Origin: JAUSIF01 sp040901465
GTDB taxonomy: Bacteria; Pseudomonadota; Alphaproteobacteria; Rhizobiales; Xanthobacteraceae
DNA: 64,000 bases
Assembly (NCBI GenBank): GCA_040901465.1
Contig: JBBDYN010000028.1
Location: 322,133-386,132 of the forward strand
Direction of reading: 5' to 3'
In this document: piece by piece, positions 1 through 8,844 of the stretch
How positions within the stretch are numbered: the stretch's first letter is position 1
How the letters are laid out: each line of letters opens with the position of its first letter
Notes under the pieces: generated by a model
Database searches by the model: none
What the model was told of the DNA's origin: nothing
Seen by the model: the letters and a program-made list of their open reading frames with translations, nothing else
Position numbers and translations under genes: made by a program

Positions 1-223
1 GCCTGCGGGCGATTTCCTCATCGAGTTTCTCGCGCATCAGCACGATCTGTGAAAGCGCGAGAAACACTTCGTAACTCGGCGCAAACGGATTGCCGCCGCC
101 GGGAAGGTCGAGTTCCACGGCGCTGCGATCGCGCCCGTAGAACGACCAGACGCCCGCCGCGCTTCCGCCGGCGACCGCGAGCAGGCCGAGCGCGAGCCGG
201 CGGCGAGAGATCCGAACTTTCAT
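1..223 (-). CDS. Exported protein, N-terminal part only (possibly FAD-SLDH-like small subunit)
   Basis: The gene starts at an ATG (223-221) and runs off the left edge, leaving about 74 codons. The N-terminus has a basic RISRRR stretch, then a short hydrophobic segment and a glycine/alanine-rich tail, which looks like a twin-arginine or membrane-anchor leader. The mature part contains an F-L-A-L-S motif followed by a charged helix. This resembles the small subunit of membrane-bound sorbitol/gluconate dehydrogenases (FAD-SLDH family), whose members begin in a similar way. The assignment is tentative because the diagnostic C-terminal half is missing. It is divergent from the cellulose synthase gene to its right. 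Confidence 0.45.
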   Translation of the reverse strand, partial: MKVRISRRRLALGLLAVAGGSAAGVWSFYGRDRSAVELDLPGGGNPFAPSYEVFLALSQIVLMREKLDEEIARR

Positions 224-453
224 GCGGTCATTCCGTTGAATTCCACTTCGCGCCCTGTGTGATTATTAGCACACGCCGGGCCGATTTCCGGCGGCCAACT
301 GCGCCATCGGCGTGCGACATTTGCCTCAGGCGGGGATTTCCAGTTACGTCATCAGCGACTTGGCCGGAATGCCGCGCGGTTTTCCGGCCATGATGTTGAA
401 TTGGGCAGTTGGCGGCGGACCCGCTCGCGCCCAAGCGTGGTATCGGCGAGGCC

Positions 454-2805
454 ATGTCGCACAGTGCATTTCTCCACAAGCGATTTCGCGGCCGCGCCCG
501 GCTGCGCAAATCGGTGGCCTTCGCCTACGTCGGCGCGATGGTCGCCTATTTGGCGTGGCGCGTGACAGTCCTGAACCCCGACGCGCTTGGGCTGTCGCTC
601 ACTTATTTCACGGCCGAAGTCTTCGGCTTCGTGCTCGGTCTGACGCTGATTTTCTGCTCGTGGAATTACCGCCATCGCGACCCCCCGCCGGTGCTCGCCG
701 GACTTTCGGTTGACGTGTTCGTAACGACGTACAAGGAGCCGGTCGACATCGTCCGCTGGACCCTGATTGGCGCCAGAGAGATCGCATGCCCGCACGGGAC
801 ATTTCTGCTCGACGACGGCAACCGGCCGGAGATGAAGGCATTGGCCGAAGAAATCGGCGTGCGTTATCTGGCGCGCGGAAAGAATGTCGACGCCAAGGCC
901 GGCAATCTGAACTTCGGCCTTTCGCACAGTACCGCCGATTTCGTCATGGTGTTCGATGCTGATCACATCGCGTTGCCGAACGCGCTCGATCTGACGCTCG
1001 GCTTTTTCAACGACCCTCGCGTCGCGATGGTGCAGACGCCGCAGGACTATTACAACGTCGATGCGTTTCAGTATTTCAATGCGCGCCGCAGCGGCGGACT
1101 TTGGCACGACCAATCATTCTTCTATCTGATCGCGCAATCGTGCCGCGACTATTTCAACGGCGCGTCCTGCGTCGGCACCTCCACCGTCTATCGCCGATCG
1201 GCCCTCGATGCGATCGGCGGCATTCCCGTCGACACGGTAACCGAGGACATCCACACGTCGCTCAAGCTGCACAAGGCGGGACACGAGGTAGTCTATCTCA
1301 ACGAGCCGATCGCCTACGGCGTAGCCTCTTCCGACATCCGCGACTACTACCGTACGCGGCATCGCTGGGCGCACGGCAACATCCACGCGCTGCGGCTCGA
1401 GAACACGTTGTTGTGCAAGGAGCTGACGATCGGTCAGAAGCTTTCCTATCTGACGCTCGGCCTGATCTATCTGGAAGGCTGGCAGCAATTCCTGTTGTTC
1501 GTCGTACCGATGGTATCCCTGTTTCTGGGTTGGGCGCCATTCGAGATTACGTTCCTGAACGTCTTGATCGTTCTGTTCTTCCCGCTGCTGACGACCTTGT
1601 TGCTACAGGAGCTCGGTTGCGGCCTCAGTCGGATTTGGGCCAACGAGGTTTTCAGCGTCGCACGTTTCCCGGTCCACTTGGCAGCGGCCACCGCCTTAGT
1701 CCGCGGGAAGATGCCGTTTCGAACCTCGGCGAAGAACGTTCGCGGACGCATCGAATGGGCACTCATGACTCCGCAAATCGTAGTGTTGACGGTGAGTCTA
1801 GTTGCGGTGATCACCGGCATATCGCATCTCGTTTTCGATTTTCGGGTCGGACCATTGGCCTATGCCACGATTGATCTGTTGAGCGGCAACTGGGCTAATA
1901 TCAAATGGAATCTTCATCTACCTCAGGGCTATACTCTTGAACTCGTTGTCGTGGCCGGAGCATGGGCACTCTTCAATGCGGGCAAGTCCGGTTACCTGAT
2001 CCGCAAAGCGATCCACGACGCGCGGCGCTCGACCGACGACTACCGCTTCGAAGTACGCCTGCCTCTTGAAATCGATACGCCATCGGGACGCGTACTCGCG
2101 AGCGTCGAGCGTCTCTCGCGCACGTGGTTATCCGCGCGCGTGCTCGGTGCTGTATTCGAATCGGCGGGCGAGCGCTTCACCGGCCGTCTTCATCTTCCGT
2201 CCGGCCGACTCTCCGTTGAGGGCACGGTCGTGCGGCGCCCACGATCCAAGATCAGGCGCTACCGACTTGGATCGGTAACCGTCGAATTCGGCGACGCCGA
2301 GTCGTTCGCGGACGAGGGGCTGATTGAGTGCGAGCTTGTTTGGAAAGACTCCGCGGACCTCGACCGGCTCACGCGCAGCCTCCATTCGGTCAACTGGCAT
2401 CGCGAATTCATGCATCGCGACGCGTTCTTCCTGACACCGTCCGACGTAATCGGACGTCTGCTCACGCTGCGCGCCCCGTTCACGAGGGAATTGGCGACTT
2501 GGCTGCCGGTGCTGTATCGCGATGCAAAGCATGGTTCCGCCTCCCTCGGTGTGATCCGCGTGAAGCCCGGGGATGCCCGGGCAAGCTTCCTTGCCTTTCG
2601 CCCGCTCGACTCAGGCACCCAGTTGCGCGCCGAAATCCTCAGCCCGGATGGCGTGGAGCGTCGGCAAATCAGCGTGCACGGCCCTGAGAACCTTCATTCC
2701 TTGGCCGCGCGCGGACTCGATGGGGCAACTGTCCGCCGATATGCGATCAAGATCGAGGCGGAACGCACTGAGACTCCTGTCGTTTTGGCGGCGGCGGCCG
2801 AGTAG
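454..2805 (+). CDS. bcsA: Cellulose synthase catalytic subunit-like family 2 glycosyltransferase with C-terminal PilZ-like region
   Basis: This is an inner-membrane processive glycosyltransferase of the BcsA type, expected to polymerise UDP-glucose into beta-glucan. About 783 residues are encoded from the ATG at 454, which follows a GGCGAG Shine-Dalgarno; an in-frame TTG at 409 would add 15 residues. N-terminal membrane helices are followed by the GT2 core: DVFVTTYKEP (87-96), LDDG (119-122), DAD (168-170), QTPQDYYN (194-201) and TED (263-265). The acceptor box reads TRHRW (301-305), where the family normally has Q(Q/R)xRW, so the conserved Gln is Thr. More membrane helices follow. From about residue 525 a PilZ-like region starts with an RFEVR (RxxxR) c-di-GMP-type motif. 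BcsS lies downstream, but no bcsB, bcsC or bcsZ is in the window. Confidence 0.85.
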   Translation: MSHSAFLHKRFRGRARLRKSVAFAYVGAMVAYLAWRVTVLNPDALGLSLTYFTAEVFGFVLGLTLIFCSWNYRHRDPPPVLAGLSVDVFVTTYKEPVDIVRWTLIGAREIACPHGTFLLDDGNRPEMKALAEEIGVRYLARGKNVDAKAGNLNFGLSHSTADFVMVFDADHIALPNALDLTLGFFNDPRVAMVQTPQDYYNVDAFQYFNARRSGGLWHDQSFFYLIAQSCRDYFNGASCVGTSTVYRRSALDAIGGIPVDTVTEDIHTSLKLHKAGHEVVYLNEPIAYGVASSDIRDYYRTRHRWAHGNIHALRLENTLLCKELTIGQKLSYLTLGLIYLEGWQQFLLFVVPMVSLFLGWAPFEITFLNVLIVLFFPLLTTLLLQELGCGLSRIWANEVFSVARFPVHLAAATALVRGKMPFRTSAKNVRGRIEWALMTPQIVVLTVSLVAVITGISHLVFDFRVGPLAYATIDLLSGNWANIKWNLHLPQGYTLELVVVAGAWALFNAGKSGYLIRKAIHDARRSTDDYRFEVRLPLEIDTPSGRVLASVERLSRTWLSARVLGAVFESAGERFTGRLHLPSGRLSVEGTVVRRPRSKIRRYRLGSVTVEFGDAESFADEGLIECELVWKDSADLDRLTRSLHSVNWHREFMHRDAFFLTPSDVIGRLLTLRAPFTRELATWLPVLYRDAKHGSASLGVIRVKPGDARASFLAFRPLDSGTQLRAEILSPDGVERRQISVHGPENLHSLAARGLDGATVRRYAIKIEAERTETPVVLAAAAE

Positions 2806-2939
2806 TACGGGCGTTGTATTGGTGTTGTCCCGCAGCAACACCGCCCGAGATTCGAGCCGATACCCTTGTTGGTTGATCACCCGGTCTTTCGACGCGGGCG
2901 GCTCGGAGGTAATTTGAGCCCAACAGGGGAGTTGAGGCC

Positions 2940-3698
2940 ATGAACAAGCTCAACTTAACAGGCATGGCGACAGCGGCGTTCTTGGTGAGCGTCGGCTTTG
3001 CGGGCGCCGCCGATGCGCCCGTGCCAATGCCGGTCAAGGCCGCGCCACCGCCAACCGGGCCGGCAGCGGTTTATTTCGGCGGCGCTGCATTTTCTCCGCA
3101 TAGCTGGTTCGCCGACATCGGCGCTGTCTGGGCGTTCAATCGCAATCTAAATACGGACGGCGCGTTGCTGCGCATTCGTGGCGGAACCGGCGAGTACGAT
3201 TACATTGTGTCGCCGGCCCTCGGTGAGGCCAGCGTCGACTTTCACGTAGCCGAGGTGATGGTCGGCTATCAGCGCTTTATCAACGGGGTGCGCTACAGCG
3301 GGTACATCGGCGCTCAGGTCCAGAGCCACGACAACAATCTCGATCCGGTCGGACTCGACGGCACGAAATGGGGCGTCACCGCCCAAGGCGAAGTCTTCGC
3401 ACCATTCGGCAACCAAGGCTACGGCCTGCTGCTCGGCCAAATCAGCTCGGTCCACTCGAGCTATTTCGTGATGGGCAAGCTCGGCTGGTACGTCGCGCCG
3501 AATCTTTCGGTCGGCCCGGAAGTCGCCGCCCTCGGCAACAAACGCTTCGACGCGGCACGGGCCGGATTGTTCGCCTCGCTCAACTTTTCACCTGCCGCGC
3601 AGATCGTCCTCTCCGGCGGCTACAACTGGGACGACGGCAACGCCTTCCGCGACAACGACGGCGCCTATGGAACCATTCACGTCCGCTTGCTCCACTGA
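2940..3698 (+). CDS. bcsS: Cellulose biosynthesis protein BcsS, predicted outer membrane beta-barrel
   Basis: The 252-residue protein has a clear signal peptide (Met-Asn-Lys start, hydrophobic core, cleavage near AGAADA at about 20-26). Alternating aromatic and polar strands follow, typical of an outer membrane barrel. Several stretches match what I know of the BcsS family: NRNLNTDG, GEYDY, VGYQ, a YIGAQ strand with a following DGTKWG, VGPEVAALGN and FDAARAG. BcsS is known only as a companion of alphaproteobacterial cellulose synthases and its exact job is unsettled. The ATG is preceded by GGGGAG about ten bases upstream. It sits 134 bases after bcsA on the same strand, so the two probably form an operon ended by the hairpin at 3724. 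Confidence 0.8.
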   Translation: MNKLNLTGMATAAFLVSVGFAGAADAPVPMPVKAAPPPTGPAAVYFGGAAFSPHSWFADIGAVWAFNRNLNTDGALLRIRGGTGEYDYIVSPALGEASVDFHVAEVMVGYQRFINGVRYSGYIGAQVQSHDNNLDPVGLDGTKWGVTAQGEVFAPFGNQGYGLLLGQISSVHSSYFVMGKLGWYVAPNLSVGPEVAALGNKRFDAARAGLFASLNFSPAAQIVLSGGYNWDDGNAFRDNDGAYGTIHVRLLH

Positions 3699-3723
3699 GC
3701 ACGGCGCAAGCTGCCAAGGTTTT

Positions 3724-3754
3724 GGGCGCGGCTTCGGCCGCGCCCTTTGCTTTT
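3724..3754 (+). terminator. Rho-independent terminator of bcsA-bcsS
   Basis: A perfect 9-bp stem, GGGCGCGGC (3724-3732) and GCCGCGCCC (3737-3745), closes a stable TTCG tetraloop. TTTGCTTTT follows on the plus strand. The T-tract exists only on the plus side, so this mainly terminates the bcsS transcript. The TRAP permease gene on the other strand ends immediately beside it. Confidence 0.9.
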
Positions 3755-5080
3755 CTACCAGCCGATCGCGCGCGGCAGCCACAGCGCGATGTCGGGGAAA
3801 ATGAACACGAGCACGAGCGCGACGACCTGCAGCCCGACGAACGGCACCACGCCGCGGTACATGTCGCCGGTGGTGATTTCCGGCGGCACGACGCCGCGCA
3901 GGAAGAACAGCGACCAGCCGAACGGCGGCGTGAGAAACGAAGTCTGCAGGTTCAGGCAGATGAGCGTCGCGAGCCAGACCATGTCGACGCCCGCCGACAG
4001 GAACACCGGCAGGAACAGGGGCACGGCGATATAGGAAATCTCGATCCACTCGATGAAGAAGCCGAGCACGAAAATGATCAGCATCAGGAACCAGATCGAA
4101 CCGTAAATTCCGCCCGGCACATACGCGAACGCGTCCTGCACGATCCGTTCGCCTTCCAGCCCGCGGAAGGCCAGCGCGAAGGCCTGCGCGCAGATCAGAA
4201 TGAACATCACCATCGCCGTGATGCGCGTCGTCGTTCGCACCGTCTCGGTGAGCACTTTCCAGTTCAGCCGCCGTCCAAGCCCGGCGACCACGATCGAGCC
4301 GAGCGCGCCCATGGAGGCGGCCTCCGAAGGCGCCGCTATACCGGCGATGATGGAGCCGAGCACGGCACCGACGAGTCCGATCGGCGGCGCGACCACGCGG
4401 ACGATCTTGGCCGCAAGCTGGCCGCGGGAAACGAGCGCACGTTCCTCCGGCGCAATGGGCGGCACCATGTCCGGCCGCAGAAAGCCGAGCACGAGCACAT
4501 AGACGAAGTAGAGCCCTGCGAGCATCAGGCCGGGGATCATGGCCGCGGCGAACAGCGTGCCGACGGATTCGTTCATGATGTCCGCGAGCAAAATCAGCAC
4601 GAGACTCGGCGGAATGATCTGGCCGAGCGTGCCGGATGCGCAGATGACGCCGCAGGCCAGCCCCTTGTCATAACCGCGCCGCAGCATGCCCGGAAGTGTG
4701 AGGAGCCCGAGCGTCACCACGGTCGCGCCGACAATGCCGGTGGTCGCGCCCATGAGGACGCCGACGGCGATGATGCCGAGCCCGAGGCCGCCGCGCAGCG
4801 ATCCTGCCAGGAGCCCGATCACATCCATCAGTTCCTCGGCCAGCCGCGATTTTTCCAGCATCACGCCCATGAAGACGAACAGCGGGATGGCCAGGAGCGT
4901 CTGGTTGGTGACGACCCCGAAAATGCGGCCGGGAAGGAGATTGAACAGAAGCGGCCCGAAGCCGATGAGGCCGAACACGAGGCCGGAAATCGCGAGCGTG
5001 AGCCCGACCGGCAACCCCGCCATCAGCATGGCAAAGAAGGAAACGAGCATCAGGATGGCGAGGATTTCGGTGAACGGCAT
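3755..5080 (-). CDS. dctM: TRAP transporter large permease subunit (DctM)
   Basis: The 441-residue polytopic membrane protein has about 12 hydrophobic segments. It carries TRAP large-subunit signatures such as PLFVFMG near residue 67, GATTGIVGA and LGQIIPPS in the first half, and APSEAASMGA in the second. It forms the Na+-coupled channel of a tripartite ATP-independent periplasmic transporter. The frame stays open far upstream through dctQ and dctP, but the ATG at 5080-5078 is the natural start because it overlaps the dctQ stop by one base (TGATG). The order on the minus strand is dctP-dctQ-dctM. Confidence 0.93.
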   Translation of the reverse strand: MPFTEILAILMLVSFFAMLMAGLPVGLTLAISGLVFGLIGFGPLLFNLLPGRIFGVVTNQTLLAIPLFVFMGVMLEKSRLAEELMDVIGLLAGSLRGGLGLGIIAVGVLMGATTGIVGATVVTLGLLTLPGMLRRGYDKGLACGVICASGTLGQIIPPSLVLILLADIMNESVGTLFAAAMIPGLMLAGLYFVYVLVLGFLRPDMVPPIAPEERALVSRGQLAAKIVRVVAPPIGLVGAVLGSIIAGIAAPSEAASMGALGSIVVAGLGRRLNWKVLTETVRTTTRITAMVMFILICAQAFALAFRGLEGERIVQDAFAYVPGGIYGSIWFLMLIIFVLGFFIEWIEISYIAVPLFLPVFLSAGVDMVWLATLICLNLQTSFLTPPFGWSLFFLRGVVPPEITTGDMYRGVVPFVGLQVVALVLVFIFPDIALWLPRAIGW

Positions 5081-5583
5081 CAGCTGGACCGGAATGCGAC
5101 CGCACGATGGATCGCCTGTGCGAGAGATTGCAGAAACAGCAGCGCGAAACCGATCGGAATCAATGATTTGACGACGTAGCGATAATCGATGCCGCCCGGA
5201 TTGGCCGTGCCTTCGCCGATCGACCAGGACTGCCCGACATAGGCGAGGGAGAGCCAGATCACGGCCAGCGAAAACACCATCATGAGCACCGCTGCGACGG
5301 CGTCGACTGCGTGCTTGGTACGTTCGGTGTAGTTTGCGAACAGAATGTCGACGCGCACGTGCTCGCCGTGGCGCAGCGCATAGGACATGCCGAACAGGCA
5401 AATCGGCACCATCAGGTGCCATTCGAGCTCCTGTGCCCAGATCCAGCCGAGCGAGAAACCGTAGCGCAGCAGCACGTTCGCACCCATGACGAGCGCGAGC
5501 ACGAGCGCGATCCAGGACGTGGCGCGGCCGACGAGATCGATGAAAGTATCGATCCCGCCAGCCAGCCGTTCTGCTGCCTTCAC
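5080..5583 (-). CDS. dctQ: TRAP transporter small permease subunit (DctQ)
   Basis: The 167-residue protein has four membrane helices and the DctQ pattern of LRY after helix 1, WAQELEWHL in the middle and REGEHV-like RHGEHVRVD. It pairs with DctM in the inner membrane and is needed for transport. It begins one base after the dctP stop and its own stop overlaps the dctM start, so translation of the three cistrons is probably coupled. Confidence 0.92.
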   Translation of the reverse strand: MKAAERLAGGIDTFIDLVGRATSWIALVLALVMGANVLLRYGFSLGWIWAQELEWHLMVPICLFGMSYALRHGEHVRVDILFANYTERTKHAVDAVAAVLMMVFSLAVIWLSLAYVGQSWSIGEGTANPGGIDYRYVVKSLIPIGFALLFLQSLAQAIHRAVAFRSS

Positions 5584-6678
5584 TCAGGACGCCTTGCGGA
5601 TCTTGTTGTGATAGACCGTCTCGCTCAAGTCCGCCCAGGCGTCGTACTTGGTCTTGTAGCCCATGTAGGAGTCGTGGACCTTCTTGGTGACCGGGTCTTT
5701 CGCCACCGCTTCGGCGAGAATCTTGTCGGTCGCCGCGCGCAACGCCTTCACCACGGAGTCCGGAAGCGGTTGCGCGATGATCCCGTGGTTCTTCACGAGA
5801 TCCTCCATCGCCTCGGCGTTGTTTTTCTGGCACCAGGCCTCGCTGATCACGTTGCAGGCGGCGCAGGCGTTCTCGACGATCGCCTGAAGATCGGCGGGTA
5901 GCTTCGCCCAAGCGGCCTTGTTGATGATGAGCTCGCTCGCGGTCGCCATCTCGTGCCAGCCGGTCGTGTAGTAGTACTTCGCGACCTTGTGCAGGCCGAG
6001 CTGGCGGTCGAGGTAGGGGCCGACGAACTCGGCGGCGTCGATCACGCCGCGCTCGAGATTGGGAAAGATTTCGCCCGGCGCGATCAAGCGCGCGTCTACG
6101 CCAAGTTCCTTGTAGACGCGCCCCGCCAGTCCCGGGATGCGCATCTTGATGCCATTCAGGTCCTCGGCCTTCTCGATCGGCTTGCGGAACCAACCGGTCA
6201 TCTGCACGCCGGTATTGCCGCAGAGGATCGGCACCAGGTTGAAGCGGTCATAGACCTCCCGCCACAGCTCCTTGCCGCCACCGTCGTAGTACCAGCCGTT
6301 GTAGCCCTGGAAGTTCAAACCGAACGGCACCGCCGTGAAGTACTGCGCGGCGAAGCTTTTACCGGTCCAGAAATATGAGTTCGCGAAATTCATCTCCACC
6401 GTGCCGGACGACACGGCATCGAATCCTTCGGCCGCGGGAATGAGTTCGCCCGCTCCGTAGAATTGAATTTTGATCCGCCCGCCCGACATGTCGCCGATGC
6501 GCTTGACGAGATCCTTCGCGCTTCCCGGTCCGGTCGAATAGAACGCGGCATTCGGACCGTAGAAGCTCGTCATCTTCCAATTGAACGTGGTCTGCGCCTG
6601 CACGACGGCCGGCGCGGCAACGGTGCCGGCTGCGCCCGCCAGGGCAAGTTTCGTGAAATCGCGTCGTCGCATGAACAA
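5584..6678 (-). CDS. dctP: TRAP transporter periplasmic solute-binding protein (DctP, TakP-like)
   Basis: The 364-residue protein captures the substrate for DctQM. The N-terminus MFMRRRDFTK plus a hydrophobic stretch ending in VVQAQ is a twin-arginine leader; the third-codon Met is an alternative start. Family landmarks include KMRIPGLAG, with the arginine that usually binds the substrate carboxylate, then GEIFPNLERGVIDAAE and KYYYTTGWHE. These match the alpha-keto acid/TakP branch better than the C4-dicarboxylate branch, so an oxo- or hydroxy-carboxylate is the best guess. The TakP branch usually has Trp after DAAE, whereas here it is Phe (DAAEFVGP), so the ligand may differ. Confidence 0.9.
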   Translation of the reverse strand: MFMRRRDFTKLALAGAAGTVAAPAVVQAQTTFNWKMTSFYGPNAAFYSTGPGSAKDLVKRIGDMSGGRIKIQFYGAGELIPAAEGFDAVSSGTVEMNFANSYFWTGKSFAAQYFTAVPFGLNFQGYNGWYYDGGGKELWREVYDRFNLVPILCGNTGVQMTGWFRKPIEKAEDLNGIKMRIPGLAGRVYKELGVDARLIAPGEIFPNLERGVIDAAEFVGPYLDRQLGLHKVAKYYYTTGWHEMATASELIINKAAWAKLPADLQAIVENACAACNVISEAWCQKNNAEAMEDLVKNHGIIAQPLPDSVVKALRAATDKILAEAVAKDPVTKKVHDSYMGYKTKYDAWADLSETVYHNKIRKAS

Positions 6679-6969
6679 CCTCCCGATGTCTGGTTAGCAG
6701 CCATTTGAAGCAAGCGACGTGCCATCGACGGCGGTTTCGGCGGGATGCATCGCGACCCGCCGGGCGGGAGCGCATTTTCATCTGCCGTTATTTGCATCAC
6801 GGTACTGCCTATCCCGCGGTCAAGCCGCGTCCCCTGAGAAGGCCCGAAAGCGAGCAAGAGTAACGCCGTGCCGCGTGCATGATCAAGCCGCAAGCCGTTC
6901 AGCGCGCGCGCGGGTAAGGGGTCGGCTAATCTCCAACGCTCGCCATCTCGATTCCCGACGGAGGCCGCC

Positions 6970-8709
6970 GTGCTCCAGCTTCGCCAGCTTCTCGCCGCAC
7001 TCGCCGACGTGCGCCGCATTGCAGCGCCCTACTTTTACGGCGAGGACCGCTGGCCGGGCCGATTGCTCCTCGTCTTGGTCATCGGGCTCGAGCTTTCCAT
7101 CGTCGCGCTCAACGTCATGTTCAACGCGTGGAACGCGCGCTTCTACAATGCGATCGAACTCAAGGACTGGGCCTCGTTCCAGACCGAGCTCCTGATCTTC
7201 TGCGGCCTCGCGGCGCTCTTCATCGCAGCGGCGGTCTACCAGCTTTACCTTCAGCTCTGGCTGCGCATCCGCTGGCGGCAATGGATGACGGAGAAATATC
7301 TCGTCCGCTGGCTCTCCCACGGCACGCACTACCGCATGCGTCTCACCGGCGACGTCGCCGACAATCCCGACCAGCGCATCGCCGAGGACCTTGATCTTTT
7401 CGCGGAACGCGCGATCGCGATCGGCATCGGATTCCTCGGCTCCATTGCGACGCTCGTCTCGTTCGCCGCCATTCTCTGGCGCTTGTCGGGGGAGGCGGCG
7501 ACGCCGTATCTCGGCAGCGTCCCCGGCTATCTGGTCTGGACGGCGCTTTTTTATTCGGTCGTCGGCACCTGGGTCACGCATCTCATCGGCTATCCGCTGG
7601 TGCGCCTGAACTTCAATCAGCAGCGTTACGAGGCGGATTTCCGCTATCATCTCGTCCGCATCCGCGAAAACGGCGAGCAAATTGCGCTACTGGACGGCGA
7701 ACATGCGGAGCGCGGCGCCCTCGGCGGAAGGTTTGCGACGCTCGTCGCCAATTTCCGCAGCATCATGACCGCGCGCAAGCGGCTCATTTCGTTCACCGCG
7801 GGGTACGACCAGATCTCGATCATCTTTCCCTTCGTGGTGGTGAGCCCGGCCTATTTCGCCGGCACGATTCCGCTCGGCGTGCTGACGCAAACCGCTTCCG
7901 CGTTCGGCCAGGTGCAGACCGCCTTCAGCTTCTTCGTCTCAGCCTATGCGCAGCTTGCCGAATGGCGCGCCGTGACCGAGCGGCTGATCGGCTTCGAGGA
8001 CTCGATCGCCGCGGCGGAGCGGCTTGAGGCCGGGTCGCAAATCGCGCGCACCGACGATCCGAAGCGCGCGCTCGCACTCGACGATCTGTTGCTGCGGCTG
8101 CCATCAGGCGTTCCGCTCGTCGCGGCCAATGACATCTTCGTCGCCCCCGGCGAGAACGTCCTCGTCACCGGCCGGTCCGGCTCCGGCAAGTCCACTTTGT
8201 TTCGGGCGATTGCCGGCATCTGGCCGTTCGGCAAAGGGAAGATTGCGATCGGCAGGGGCAAGAAGCTCCTGGTGCTGCCGCAGCGGCCGTATCTGCCGTT
8301 CGGACGGCTAGACCAGGCGCTCGCCTATCCGAGCGCGCCGCGGGATTTCGGAGCGGAGAAACTGGCGGAGGTTTTGCAGGCAGTTGGACTCGAGAAGCTG
8401 ATCGAGCGCCTGGACGAGGAAGGGCCGTGGCCGCATGTGCTCTCGCAGGGTGAGCAGCAGCGCGTGTCGCTCGCGCGCGCAATTCTCGCGAAGCCCGACG
8501 TACTCCTGCTCGACGAGGCGACGTCGGCGCTCGACGAGCCGGCCGAGGCCGAACTTTACCGGCTGCTGCAAGCGCGGCTGCCGAACGCGACCCTGATCTC
8601 GATTGGGCACCGCACGACGCTGCATGCGCTCCACGCGCGCCGCCTCGATCTCGCGCCGGAGGGCGGCGATGTCTATCGTCTGCGGCCTGCCGCCGCCGCG
8701 GTCGCCTGA
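6970..8709 (+). CDS. ABC transporter, fused permease-ATPase of the YddA/SbmA-BacA type
   Basis: The 579-residue half-transporter has an N-terminal membrane domain of about six helices. This includes the NPDQRIAEDL motif (about 134-143), characteristic of the SbmA/BacA and YddA membrane domain. The nucleotide-binding domain has Walker A GRSGSGKST (about 401), signature LSQGEQQ (about 490) and Walker B VLLLDEATSAL (about 510). Proteins of this shape include rhizobial BclA (peptide import) and mycobacterial Rv1819c (vitamin B12), so export or import of peptide- or cofactor-like cargo is possible, but the substrate cannot be read from sequence. The start is a GTG with a good GGAGG six bases upstream. 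Confidence 0.88.
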   Translation: MLQLRQLLAALADVRRIAAPYFYGEDRWPGRLLLVLVIGLELSIVALNVMFNAWNARFYNAIELKDWASFQTELLIFCGLAALFIAAAVYQLYLQLWLRIRWRQWMTEKYLVRWLSHGTHYRMRLTGDVADNPDQRIAEDLDLFAERAIAIGIGFLGSIATLVSFAAILWRLSGEAATPYLGSVPGYLVWTALFYSVVGTWVTHLIGYPLVRLNFNQQRYEADFRYHLVRIRENGEQIALLDGEHAERGALGGRFATLVANFRSIMTARKRLISFTAGYDQISIIFPFVVVSPAYFAGTIPLGVLTQTASAFGQVQTAFSFFVSAYAQLAEWRAVTERLIGFEDSIAAAERLEAGSQIARTDDPKRALALDDLLLRLPSGVPLVAANDIFVAPGENVLVTGRSGSGKSTLFRAIAGIWPFGKGKIAIGRGKKLLVLPQRPYLPFGRLDQALAYPSAPRDFGAEKLAEVLQAVGLEKLIERLDEEGPWPHVLSQGEQQRVSLARAILAKPDVLLLDEATSALDEPAEAELYRLLQARLPNATLISIGHRTTLHALHARRLDLAPEGGDVYRLRPAAAAVA

Positions 8710-8722
8710 ACGGTCGATTTGA

Positions 8723-8837
8723 CGTTCCCCGGCCGAGCCGAGCGAGGCGAGGCGAGAGCCGGGGTCCAGTTCCGCTGCGCTTGTTGCCCTGGACCCCGGG
8801 TCTCGCGCGGCCTTCGTCCGCGCTCGCCCGGGGAACG
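8723..8837. repeat. Palindromic repeat, copy A (family 1)
   Basis: The outer arms CGTTCCCCGG and CCGGGGAACG bracket inner arms GGGGTCCAG (8761-8769) and CTGGACCCC (8789-8797). It lies between the convergent ABC transporter and hisG genes, where the folded form could act as a two-way terminator. Similar palindromes occur at 11075, 12894, 16040, 22312, 31811 and 60626. Confidence 0.8.
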
Positions 8838-8844
8838 AGGCGCT

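Noticed and set aside
3368..5179. A 603-codon open frame on the plus strand
   Set aside because: It is antisense to the TRAP permease genes, its product is an unnatural His/Arg/Glu-rich chain, and it arises from the high G+C of the real genes.
3755..6193. A DctP/DctQ-DctM fusion read as a single 812-codon frame
   Set aside because: The first part is an out-of-frame reading of dctP and dctQ. The real dctM starts at 5080 with a coupled start.
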